Under the pieces are notes generated by a model. It was not told the origin of the DNA and did no database searches. It was given only the letters and a program-made list of their open reading frames with translations. This document shows, piece after piece, positions 24,650 to 32,543 of a stretch of DNA of 41,301 nt. How positions within the stretch are numbered: position 1 is the first letter of the stretch; each line of letters begins with the position of its first letter. The position numbers and the translations under genes are program-made. Origin of the DNA: an uncultured Bacteriovoracaceae bacterium (GTDB lineage Bacteria; Bdellovibrionota; Bacteriovoracia; Bacteriovoracales; Bacteriovoracaceae); assembly GCA_950054155.1 (NCBI GenBank), contig CATLOT010000031.1, positions 1-41,301 of the forward strand, given 5' to 3'.

Positions 24650-25096
24650 TTAGTTCTTCTTGGTTGAAAAACCGCGAATCTTGGTCACGAGAAATTGATG
24701 AATCTCTTCATCTGTTCCGTAAACATCATCAATGAGCTCACAATCCATTAAGAACTTAGTCATTCTCAAAGCAGTTTGGTGAAGACTCTCTACCAAGTAA
24801 AGACCTGAGATATTCTCACCAGAAAAGCTTTTGATAATTTCTTTACGAGCGTGATTGAACATTTCAGATTCAGTCACATCTTCTGGAAGGTTATCAACTC
24901 CCATTTTATCTTCCACTTCTTCGATAGCTTGATCGCGAATATCTTCATCTGTCGCGAAACTTACCCCGTATTCCGTGGCCATGGCATCAGCCAATGCTTC
25001 ACGCTTATCAATTTCAAACTCAATCATATTTGCTTCTGCAAGCAAGTTAATGGTGTAAGCAGAAAGAGTTCTGAGCGTGTCAAAATCAGTTCTCAT
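24650..25096 (-). CDS. DUF507-like helical protein
   Basis: 148 aa from the ATG at 25096, which has GAGG eight bases upstream; an in-frame start further up lacks support. It is all-helical and acidic. Two similar halves end in short motifs; the C-terminal ELIDDVYGTDEEIHQFLVTK resembles the end of DUF507 proteins, where similar VYxxDxELR text occurs. The family match is tentative. Function of DUF507 is not known. It sits downstream of murJ on the opposite side of a 100-base gap, same strand. Confidence 0.7.
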   Translation of the reverse strand: MRTDFDTLRTLSAYTINLLAEANMIEFEIDKREALADAMATEYGVSFATDEDIRDQAIEEVEDKMGVDNLPEDVTESEMFNHARKEIIKSFSGENISGLYLVESLHQTALRMTKFLMDCELIDDVYGTDEEIHQFLVTKIRGFSTKKN

Positions 25097-25200
25097 GAAC
25101 ACATCCTCAATAATGACCCTAAGGGTTAAACAATATACTACCGTCAGTCTATCGAATTGATAAAGCAACTACAAGAGGATAGTTGATTAAAAACAACAAT

Positions 25201-26796
25201 TTATTTCTTCTTGAAGAGCTTTTTAAGAAGTTTTGCCTCTCCAAAAATGGCCAAAATGAAAGCATAGAGAAGGGCACCCACAGCACAAATCCCAAAAAAG
25301 ATGGTGCCGCGAGAAAAGAGTCCTGCATCAAATAAGTAATATTTTTGACCCAGATATTCCACCAGCCCATAGCAAGCACCACCGGCCACAAGAACTTTAA
25401 AGAGCCGCAGTGGAAAGAAGAAAAGAAGATCAAGATTCAGATGGCGAGAAAGAAAAAAGCCCTGCATCAAACAGTTGAGCATCATCGAAAGACTAGTCCC
25501 TAGCGCTAAGACTGCATAACCGTAGGTGGGCACCAAAAGCGTACAAAAGATCAGATTGACTGCAATGCATCCCATTGAAATAAAGACCGGCACCTTAGGC
25601 TTATCAAGAGCAAAGAACGAGGGCGCAAAGATTTTATAAAGACCATAAAAAGGTAAGCCCCAGAGATACTGGCGCAAAGCGAGAGCAGAATTCATCGTAT
25701 CCGTTTTATTAAAAGCCCCTCTTTGAAAGACCAGATGAACGGCCTCTTCATTGAGCGCCATCATGAGAGCAAACGCTGGCACAATCAAAAACCAGCTCAA
25801 TTGATAAGAGGTCGAAAGAATTCCTCTCGCCTCTTCATTCTCCCCTTTCTTTAAGGCTTCAGAAAAATGAACGAGATTAGATCCTGCTATAGAGACACTT
25901 AGAATCCCCACAGGAAATTGAAAGAGGCGAAACGCATAAGTAAGCCAAGAAACTGCACCGAGCTGAGTCCCCGTTGCCAGAATCGTTGTGACTAAAACAT
26001 TGATCTGGGTCGCGGCGATTCCCACCGTTCCGATTCCCAATCGGTTGAGAACCTTACCGGTCCACTCATTCTTAAAGGACCACTCCCCTGTGGGTCCAAA
26101 CTTCTTTCTGAGAAGAAGAGGAATCTGCAGAAGCATTTGAAAAATACCGCCCAAGAGAACCCCGAGGGCCAATGACAGTGCGGGATGAGCGCCACGCGCT
26201 TCAAGAATTGGCGGCAGCCCTACCATAGAGGCAATCATCACCACATTAAAAAGAGCAGGGGCAAGGGCGGGCACAAAGAACATCTTGAGCGTATTAAGAG
26301 CCCCCATAAAGAGAGCGGCCAAACTAATTAACGCTAAGAAGGGCGCCATAATCCGCACCATCTGCACCGTTAGCAAAAAGCGTTCTGGGTCAGCCGTGAA
26401 TTCACTATCAGTCATCAGCTCCACGATCTCTGGAGCAAAGGCAATAACTCCCCCGCCAATAAGGGCTGTCATGCTAAAGAGGATAATGGCCATGGACCAC
26501 AAAAGGGTACGCGCTTGCTCTTCGCCAAGATGCCTCACCTTCGTGAAGACGGGAACAAAGGCGCTACTAAAAGCGCCTTCAGCAAAGAGATCACGCAGCA
26601 TATTGGGAATGCGATAAGCGACAGTGAAGGCGTCCGTGATTCCTGACGCACCAAAAGTAGCGGCCATGACTTGCTCACGCACTAAGCCAAGAATGCGGCT
26701 TGAAAAAGTTGCGCCCGCCATTTTTAAAGTCGAAAAAATGAGGGAGCTATTCTTTCTTTGCTGAGGTTGACTACTCGGGGCGTTATTAGCGGTCAA
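25201..26796 (-). CDS. murJ: MurJ (MviN), lipid II flippase
   Basis: 531 aa, usual length, 14 membrane helices. MurJ moves lipid II across the inner membrane for peptidoglycan synthesis. Family segments include SRILGLVREQVMAATFG, AYRIPNMLRDLFAEGAFSSA, FVPVFTK and, later, LALRQYLWGLPFYGLYKIFA. It starts at a TTG at 26796 with AAGG nine bases upstream; no ATG occurs before the conserved N-terminus. It is divergent from hppA across a 160-base region with nested dyads. Confidence 0.96.
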   Translation of the reverse strand: MTANNAPSSQPQQRKNSSLIFSTLKMAGATFSSRILGLVREQVMAATFGASGITDAFTVAYRIPNMLRDLFAEGAFSSAFVPVFTKVRHLGEEQARTLLWSMAIILFSMTALIGGGVIAFAPEIVELMTDSEFTADPERFLLTVQMVRIMAPFLALISLAALFMGALNTLKMFFVPALAPALFNVVMIASMVGLPPILEARGAHPALSLALGVLLGGIFQMLLQIPLLLRKKFGPTGEWSFKNEWTGKVLNRLGIGTVGIAATQINVLVTTILATGTQLGAVSWLTYAFRLFQFPVGILSVSIAGSNLVHFSEALKKGENEEARGILSTSYQLSWFLIVPAFALMMALNEEAVHLVFQRGAFNKTDTMNSALALRQYLWGLPFYGLYKIFAPSFFALDKPKVPVFISMGCIAVNLIFCTLLVPTYGYAVLALGTSLSMMLNCLMQGFFLSRHLNLDLLFFFPLRLFKVLVAGGACYGLVEYLGQKYYLFDAGLFSRGTIFFGICAVGALLYAFILAIFGEAKLLKKLFKKK

Positions 26797-26812
26797 AAAA
26801 AGGCACCTTTTA

Positions 26813-26903
26813 AATAATAGTTTTACGCATCTTAGCGTGTATGATAATTCTACACGACTATTATTGGTATGTTTTTAATAATTTAAAAGTTCTGTGAACT
26901 TTT
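26813..26903. repeat. Dyads in the murJ-hppA divergent region
   Basis: Three inverted repeats: AATAATAG...CTATTATT (26,813-26,865), CGTGTA-9-TACACG (26,836-26,856) inside it, and AAAAGTTC-TGT-GAACTTTT (26,885-26,903), the last followed by GTTTTT on the plus strand. They overlap the area where both promoters should lie, so they may be operators. The last could be a weak attenuator before hppA. Confidence 0.5.
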
Positions 26904-26956
26904 GTTTTTGAATATTAACTGTCTATTTCGGACTGTCATGAAAGGAGTTGGTTCTG

Positions 26957-28972
26957 ATGGAATCGTCACTAAGTTTTCTTACGGCAAGCCCATTCGTTGG
27001 AGCAGCAGGCTTTATGTTTGCTCTTCTTACGTATATGTGGGTCGCTAAACAACCTGCTGGTAATGCCAAAATGACCGGTATTGCTGACCTCATTGAGGAT
27101 GGGGCAATGACCTTCCTCAGGAAAGAATACACTATTCTTCTTGGGTTTCTAGCCGTAGTAACGGCAGTGCTTGCTGTTAAACTCAGCACAAACACTGCAA
27201 TCTGTTACATCGTCGGTGCATTCTCTTCCATGATGTGTGGTTGGATTGGAATGAAAGCTGCAACTAAAGCAAACGTAAGAACTGCTGAAGCCGCTGCTCA
27301 AAGTGGCCAAGGAAAAGCTCTTCTCGTTGCTTTCTATGGTGGTTCAGTAATGGGAATGGCCGTTGGATCTGTTGGTCTTATCGGTGTTGCTCTTCTTTAT
27401 AAGTGGCTCTCTGGAACTCCTACAATCGAAGCTCTTAACGGTTTCGCCATGGGTGCTTCTTCAATTGCTCTTTTTGCTCGTGTTGGTGGTGGTATCTATA
27501 CTAAAGCTGCTGACGTTGGTGCTGACCTTGTTGGTAAGGTTGAAGCTGGTATTCCAGAAGACGATCCACGTAACCCTGCAACTATTGCTGACAACGTTGG
27601 TGACAACGTAGGTGATACTGCTGGTATGGGTGCTGACATCTTCGAATCTTATGTTGGTTCTGTTATCGCTACGATGTTCATCGGCTCAACTTATGCTGCT
27701 GCAACAGGTGCGATCTACCTTCCTCTTATCATTATCACAATCGGGCTTATCGCTTCTGTTGTTGGTATCCTTTCTATGCAAGCACTTAAGAGTGTTGATC
27801 CAGCATGGGCACTTCGTCTTGCTCCTGTTGTTGGTCTTATCGGTCTCTTTGGTGGTTCTTTCTTCGCTGTTCAGTCAATGGGCTTTGGTGAAGGTGCTTT
27901 CGGTCCAGGTACAGGTCCAATGGGTCCATTCTATGCAATGGTTCTTGGTTCACTTGTAGGTCTCTTCATTGGTCTTGCCACTGAGTACTACACTGCTGGT
28001 GAGTTCTCTCCTGTTAAGAAAGTTGCAGAAGCTGGTAAAACTGGTCCTGCTACAAATATCATTGCTGGTATCGCTGTTGGGATGTACTCTTGTATTCCTG
28101 CGATCCTTCTTATTTCTCTCGGGATCTACTTCGCAAATGCTTTTGCTGGTCTTTACGGTATCGGTATTGCTGCTGTAGGTATGCTTGCAACTGTAGGTGT
28201 AACGATGACAGTAGATGCTTACGGTCCTATCTCTGACAACGCTGGTGGTATCGCTGAGATGTCTGAGCTTGGTCCAGAGGTGAGAGCGATTACTGACGGT
28301 CTTGATTCAATCGGAAACACAACAGCTGCTGTTGGTAAAGGTTTCGCGATTGGTTCAGCTGCTCTTACGGCACTTGCAATGTTCTCTGCTTACTCTGCAG
28401 CCGTTAACCTTGAGACGATCAATATCATGACTCCACAAGTTGTGATCGGTCTTTTCATCGGTGGTGTTCTTCCTTTCTATGTTGGTGCTAACACAATGGA
28501 CTCTGTTGGTTCAGCTGCTCAACAAATGGTTGAAGAAGTTCGTCGTCAGTTCCGAGAGATTCCAGGAATTATGGAAGGAACTGGTAAACCAGATACTCAA
28601 AAATGTGTTGCTATCGCGACAACAGCTTCTCTAAAAGAAATGATTGCTCCAGGTCTTACTGCAGTTCTTGCTCCAGTAGTTGTAGGATTCGTTCTTGGTA
28701 AAGAAGCTCTTGGTGGTATGCTTGCTGGTGCAACTGTTACTGGTGTTCTTCTTGCTCTTTTCATGGCGAACGCTGGTGGTGCATGGGATAACGCTAAGAA
28801 AGCAATCGAGCAAGGTCACATTCCAGGTGAGAAAAAAGGTACAGAAGCTCACAAAGCTGCTGTTACTGGTGATACTGTTGGTGACCCCTTCAAAGATACT
28901 TCTGGCCCAGCCATGAACATTCTTGTGAAGCTTATGAGTATCGTTGCTCTCGTTATCGCTCCCCTTCTCTAA
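26957..28972 (+). CDS. hppA: Membrane ion-pumping pyrophosphatase
   Basis: 671 aa, about 16 membrane helices. It couples pyrophosphate hydrolysis to H+ or Na+ export. The catalytic loop is intact ([19 protein letters not shown], then [11 protein letters not shown]). The second acidic cluster [18 protein letters not shown] and the last loop [20 protein letters not shown] are also complete. At the K+ site it reads [10 protein letters not shown]; an alanine there marks the K+-dependent class, in contrast to GNTTKA of the K+-independent class. Some members of that class pump Na+, so the ion is not settled. Codon use is strongly biased, as in highly expressed genes. Start: ATG 26957, with AAGGAG nine bases upstream. 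Confidence 0.97.
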   Translation: MESSLSFLTASPFVGAAGFMFALLTYMWVAKQPAGNAKMTGIADLIEDGAMTFLRKEYTILLGFLAVVTAVLAVKLSTNTAICYIVGAFSSMMCGWIGMKAATKANVRTAEAAAQSGQGKALLVAFYGGSVMGMAVGSVGLIGVALLYKWLSGTPTIEALNGFAMGASSIALFARVGGGIYTKAADVGADLVGKVEAGIPEDDPRNPATIADNVGDNVGDTAGMGADIFESYVGSVIATMFIGSTYAAATGAIYLPLIIITIGLIASVVGILSMQALKSVDPAWALRLAPVVGLIGLFGGSFFAVQSMGFGEGAFGPGTGPMGPFYAMVLGSLVGLFIGLATEYYTAGEFSPVKKVAEAGKTGPATNIIAGIAVGMYSCIPAILLISLGIYFANAFAGLYGIGIAAVGMLATVGVTMTVDAYGPISDNAGGIAEMSELGPEVRAITDGLDSIGNTTAAVGKGFAIGSAALTALAMFSAYSAAVNLETINIMTPQVVIGLFIGGVLPFYVGANTMDSVGSAAQQMVEEVRRQFREIPGIMEGTGKPDTQKCVAIATTASLKEMIAPGLTAVLAPVVVGFVLGKEALGGMLAGATVTGVLLALFMANAGGAWDNAKKAIEQGHIPGEKKGTEAHKAAVTGDTVGDPFKDTSGPAMNILVKLMSIVALVIAPLL

Positions 28973-29023
28973 TTCAATTCTTTATTGGAAATTATTCCGA
29001 TAAATATTTACACTTAAAGGTAT

Positions 29024-29050
29024 GGCCCAACGAATGTTGGGCCTTTTTTT
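29024..29050 (+). terminator. Terminator of hppA
   Basis: GGCCCAAC-GAAT-GTTGGGCC followed by seven T, about 50 bases after the hppA stop and only 16 bases before the next start codon. Confidence 0.92.
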
Positions 29051-29065
29051 AGCAAGGTGAAATGA

Positions 29066-30040
29066 ATGAGAAAGACCCTTCTCCTCTTAATGGCACTCGT
29101 TTTTTCCATAGGCACTTTTCGTTTCTTCTCCCAAAGAAACAAAGGTCCTGTTCAAACTGCTGATGAAACGCTTGCACCTGTCGAGACACAACCAAAAGAA
29201 ATACCTTCACCTCAAAAGAAAACACCGATCAAGACAACCCCAAAACAAAGCAAGGCTCAGCTTTCAAAAAAAGCAATTCCAGCTAGGGATCAATCACAGG
29301 TTCTTGAAACTCTAGAGTCACGCCATCTCGCCAACACTGATGAGGACGGCGTTATTTACCCCACCTCCCTCACCGTTGATGGTGAGCACGTCGTCGCCTA
29401 TGGAGACCTCATCGTGGGTCATTCTCGCTTTGTTGAGGACTATCAAAATGGAGAGAAGCAAATTACCCTGCCACCCCCTCAAACGTGGCCACAAGGTATC
29501 ATTCCTTATCGAACACAAGGAATTACGACTGAGCAAGAAAGGGCGATTGAATCCATTGCACGTGTTCTTGAAGATGAGGCCAATATCAAGCTTATTCCCT
29601 ACACAAGTGGCATGAAGGCGTGGGTAACCTTTAAGCAAGGGAGTGAGCACTGCTACGCTCAAGTGGGTTACGCAGAAGGTGAGCGCGCCGTCAGTCTTAA
29701 TGAAAAGTGTAACTATGAAGCAATCTTTCACGAGATCTTCCATGTCCTTGGCTTTTATCACGAGCAAAATCGCTTTGATCGAGATGAGCATCTCCAAATC
29801 ATCTGGGAAAATATCGACGAGCAACACTGGCCTCAATTTGAAAAGTTCTCCAAACGCAGCTATCCCAAAGCATTACAAGAGACGGAGTTTACGACCCAAT
29901 CTTTCATGCTCTATCCGCCTACCACCTTCAGTAACTCCCAGGATTACTCCATCGTTCAAAGAGATGGAACGCCCTACCAATCACCTGTCAGTCCCTCGCC
30001 TGTAGACTTTGAGAGGTTACGTCTCCTATATCGCCCATAA
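29066..30040 (+). CDS. Astacin-family (M12A) secreted zinc metalloprotease
   Basis: 324 aa. An N-terminal signal (MRKTLLLLMALVFSIGTF) and a Pro/Lys/Thr-rich linker (about 27-85) lead to the protease domain. The zinc motif is at residues 222-232 (HEIFHVLGFYH), continuing EQNRFDRDE as in astacins. The Met-turn reads SFMLYPP where most members have SxMHY. It is probably exported and may digest prey or matrix protein. RBS AAGG lies about eight bases upstream. The hppA terminator is so close that its own promoter must lie in or before that hairpin, or it is expressed by read-through. Confidence 0.92.
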   Translation: MRKTLLLLMALVFSIGTFRFFSQRNKGPVQTADETLAPVETQPKEIPSPQKKTPIKTTPKQSKAQLSKKAIPARDQSQVLETLESRHLANTDEDGVIYPTSLTVDGEHVVAYGDLIVGHSRFVEDYQNGEKQITLPPPQTWPQGIIPYRTQGITTEQERAIESIARVLEDEANIKLIPYTSGMKAWVTFKQGSEHCYAQVGYAEGERAVSLNEKCNYEAIFHEIFHVLGFYHEQNRFDRDEHLQIIWENIDEQHWPQFEKFSKRSYPKALQETEFTTQSFMLYPPTTFSNSQDYSIVQRDGTPYQSPVSPSPVDFERLRLLYRP

Positions 30041-30106
30041 ATTGGGCCACTCTCTGAGAAGCATTTCAAAGACTTAGCTAAAAGAATCAAAAAAATTACC
30101 TTAGTA

Positions 30107-30121
30107 GCCGATAATGGATGC
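30107..30121 (+). promoter_or_regulatory. Possible promoter directly before the L,D-transpeptidase-like gene
   Basis: GCCGATAAT ends six bases before the ATG. It matches a perfect sigma-28 -10 box (GCCGATAA) and a sigma-70 -10 box (GATAAT). No good -35 box is seen. If used, the transcript would start at or next to the ATG. Confidence 0.35.
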
Positions 30122-32488
30122 ATGTCTAAGAAGATTTTAATCGCCCTTCTTTTTTCATTTTCTCTTTTTGCTCAAAATCAGCAAAATATGGAGCAGTATG
30201 CTCGAGAAATTTATCAGAAAACGGGCTTAGGAAATCGAGTTCCCTTTGAGCACTTTCAGGCGGGCTACTATCGTTATCTTGAGGGCAAGAGAAATGGTGA
30301 ATTTAGAAAGCCTGTCATCACCTTTGTAAACTTCAATATTCATAACGGACAAAAGAGACTCTTTCTCACTGATGTCAGTGGTTCTGGCGCAGGTCTTGTT
30401 TTTGAGTCCTATGTTGGCCATGGTGTTAACTCTGACAGTGGTGGAAACTCCGTAGACTTTGGCAATGTTCCCGAGTCAAAGAAATCATCTCTCGGCTTTT
30501 TCAAAGTTGCCGAGGATTACACTGGTAAGTATGGATACTCACTAAGGGTTGATGGACTTTCCGATCAACTCAATGGCAATGCTCGTTCGAGAGCGATCGT
30601 TTTTCACCCTTCTCACTACTCAACGTTAAAGGTTATTGAGAGCATGGGCAGAATGGGAAATAGCTGGGGTTGCTTCACCATCCCCTATGCTTATAGAGAT
30701 TCGCTCTTTGCCGCAATCAAGAACGGTACTCTTCTCTATGCTTTTCATTCAAGTATGGACACCCCGAGAATAAGCGCAGAAGGTCTTGTGGAAGTTGCGA
30801 TGGCCGATAACTCTCCCTCTGGGCTTAGTGTTACGCCTGGAGATGAACTCCCCACCCTTAGTGATATGTATGAATATGAAGGTAATTCTTCCCTTATGGC
30901 CCAAGGACTTGCTGGCGATCATATGGGCCTTAGTCCAGGAGAGGGAATCGATGGCATGAACTCTATTGATTATGATGGCGATGGGGAGCCAGATGGTTTT
31001 GATCCTCTTAATCCCAACGCCGAACAAAACGGAGATGCTCCCTATCACGGCAGCAAGGATTTTGAAGCTTGCCAATCGTACGCCAACAAAAAATGGGATC
31101 AAGTCGCTGGCTCTAATCCCAGTGACACCTATAAAGGTTCATGGCCTGATCTAGAAAGTAAAATCTCAAGGAGTGAAAATATCCACTTTAGTGCGGCTCA
31201 GGCTGCGGGTGAAAATCATCTCGGCAAAGTGAGAGAATGTGCTGCTGTCTCTTATGTTGCCGACCCCTCTAACTTTGAGCTTGATAACCCCAATCAACAG
31301 CAGACTTACAAATCAGCCGATGGAAAAATTGAATGTCAGTATCTCAATGCCGAGGTTGTCGACTATAGTTCCTGTAAGAACCTTGTTGATACCCACAATA
31401 AGTTTCTAAAAGAAGAACAGCAAATGTATGCCAATCAAAAAGACTCCTATCAAGCTTCCGGAGAAAAGCAGGTTGCTGGTCTTCAAGATAATATTAATAT
31501 TCAAGGAAATAGTGCTCTTGTCGCAAGCGCCCTAACAACAGAGGCTAAGGGAATCGCGGCTGAGCGTGAAGCCTTTCAAAAAGCACGTATTGAAGCGATG
31601 ACGACAGCTGTCGCGGCGATGCCTACCTATCGCTCACTCCTTCAAAAGTGTAATGAGAAGCATCAGCAAAACCCCGACGTCGGAGTTGCCGATTACGCTA
31701 ACTTTACCAAGACCATCCCAGATCTCAAGCTCAGCGTTCCCAGTCTTAAGAATCCTTGTCCGGCAGCTCTTGGAAGATTGAATATTTCCTATCTTCAAAA
31801 TAGAAAAGCAAAAGAGCAAGCGATGAAAGTTATTGAAGAGCTCGGGGGAAAAGTGACAACACTTCAAGGTCAGCAAGAAACTCTTGGTAAAAGAAGTAAA
31901 GAGATGGGAAGTGTCGGAAATGCTAATGGCGTTGATTATGACAATATGAAGCTCAAGGCCTTCAATGAAGTTGACGCTGCTGAGAATGATGAAAGTGAGC
32001 TTCAAAAACTCAAAGGCTCATCTGATACCTCATACAACACGGCCTATAAAACTTATCGCGCTCCCACATCTTTAAACACAAATTTTGCTTCGGGACGGAG
32101 AAAAGAGATTTATAGTGACAGTGGCTTTAACTCTAATGCTTACCTTAGCCAGCTCAAGAATAACTCCTTTAAGTTCTTTAAATCAGCGGCCAAAGACAAG
32201 CCACAGAAAGTCTTAAAATTTATGAAGTCCTATGGACTCTCCCTTGATGATATCGAGTTCGCCTACCGTGCCGGAAAAATTAGCAAAGAGAGACGGGACT
32301 TTCTTATGGCTAAACTCAAAGGCCGCGTAGGCACATCAAATCGCGAGCGGCAGGTAGATTTCCCATCCCTGCGCAGCACAAAAAAAGGCAAAGGCGATTA
32401 TCAAATTGAAAAAAATAAGGGAAGAGATCTCTTTGAGATCATATCCCATCGTTATCTCAAACAAAATCACCTCTTCAGCAGTTATTAA
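30122..32488 (+). CDS. Large L,D-transpeptidase-family (YkuD_2) secreted protein
   Basis: 788 aa. The signal peptide is MSKKILIALLFSFSLFAQ. Residues about 60-215 match the murein L,D-transpeptidase family YkuD_2: ESYVGHGVNSDSGG, SSLGFFKV, YGYSLRVDGLSDQLNGNA, RAIVFHPSHY and GNSWGCFTIP with the likely catalytic C184. A calcium-loop-like DYDGDGEPDGFDPLNPNAEQ is at about 283-302. From about 420 to 650 it is a long helical, coiled-coil-like region rich in Gln, Lys and Glu, then a basic tail. The added parts are unusual, since most members are about 200-300 aa. It may alter the wall of predator or prey. No good ribosome site is seen. Confidence 0.88.
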   Translation: MSKKILIALLFSFSLFAQNQQNMEQYAREIYQKTGLGNRVPFEHFQAGYYRYLEGKRNGEFRKPVITFVNFNIHNGQKRLFLTDVSGSGAGLVFESYVGHGVNSDSGGNSVDFGNVPESKKSSLGFFKVAEDYTGKYGYSLRVDGLSDQLNGNARSRAIVFHPSHYSTLKVIESMGRMGNSWGCFTIPYAYRDSLFAAIKNGTLLYAFHSSMDTPRISAEGLVEVAMADNSPSGLSVTPGDELPTLSDMYEYEGNSSLMAQGLAGDHMGLSPGEGIDGMNSIDYDGDGEPDGFDPLNPNAEQNGDAPYHGSKDFEACQSYANKKWDQVAGSNPSDTYKGSWPDLESKISRSENIHFSAAQAAGENHLGKVRECAAVSYVADPSNFELDNPNQQQTYKSADGKIECQYLNAEVVDYSSCKNLVDTHNKFLKEEQQMYANQKDSYQASGEKQVAGLQDNINIQGNSALVASALTTEAKGIAAEREAFQKARIEAMTTAVAAMPTYRSLLQKCNEKHQQNPDVGVADYANFTKTIPDLKLSVPSLKNPCPAALGRLNISYLQNRKAKEQAMKVIEELGGKVTTLQGQQETLGKRSKEMGSVGNANGVDYDNMKLKAFNEVDAAENDESELQKLKGSSDTSYNTAYKTYRAPTSLNTNFASGRRKEIYSDSGFNSNAYLSQLKNNSFKFFKSAAKDKPQKVLKFMKSYGLSLDDIEFAYRAGKISKERRDFLMAKLKGRVGTSNRERQVDFPSLRSTKKGKGDYQIEKNKGRDLFEIISHRYLKQNHLFSSY

Positions 32489-32509
32489 TTCATAATGACC
32501 TGCAAATAC

Positions 32510-32538
32510 TTGGCACTCTTCTCACATTGGCCTATAGT
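32510..32538 (+). promoter_or_regulatory. Sigma-70 promoter giving a possibly leaderless exonuclease transcript
   Basis: TTGGCA (32,510-32,515), 17 bases, TATAGT (32,533-32,538). The -10 box ends five bases before the ATG at 32,544, so transcription would start at or beside the start codon. No ribosome site is present. Confidence 0.6.
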
Positions 32539-32543
32539 GTCTC

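Noticed and set aside
27363-28178. Several Leu/Val-rich open frames on the plus strand
   Set aside because: They are frame-shifted shadows of hppA, caused by its strong codon bias.
28986-29003. TTGGAA-ATTA-TTCCGA dyad and CCGATAA after hppA, as a promoter for the astacin gene
   Set aside because: No -35 box at a suitable distance, and a strong terminator lies between it and the gene.
30804-30811. Another GCCGATAA on the plus strand
   Set aside because: Inside the L,D-transpeptidase gene with no -35 box or gene start nearby.
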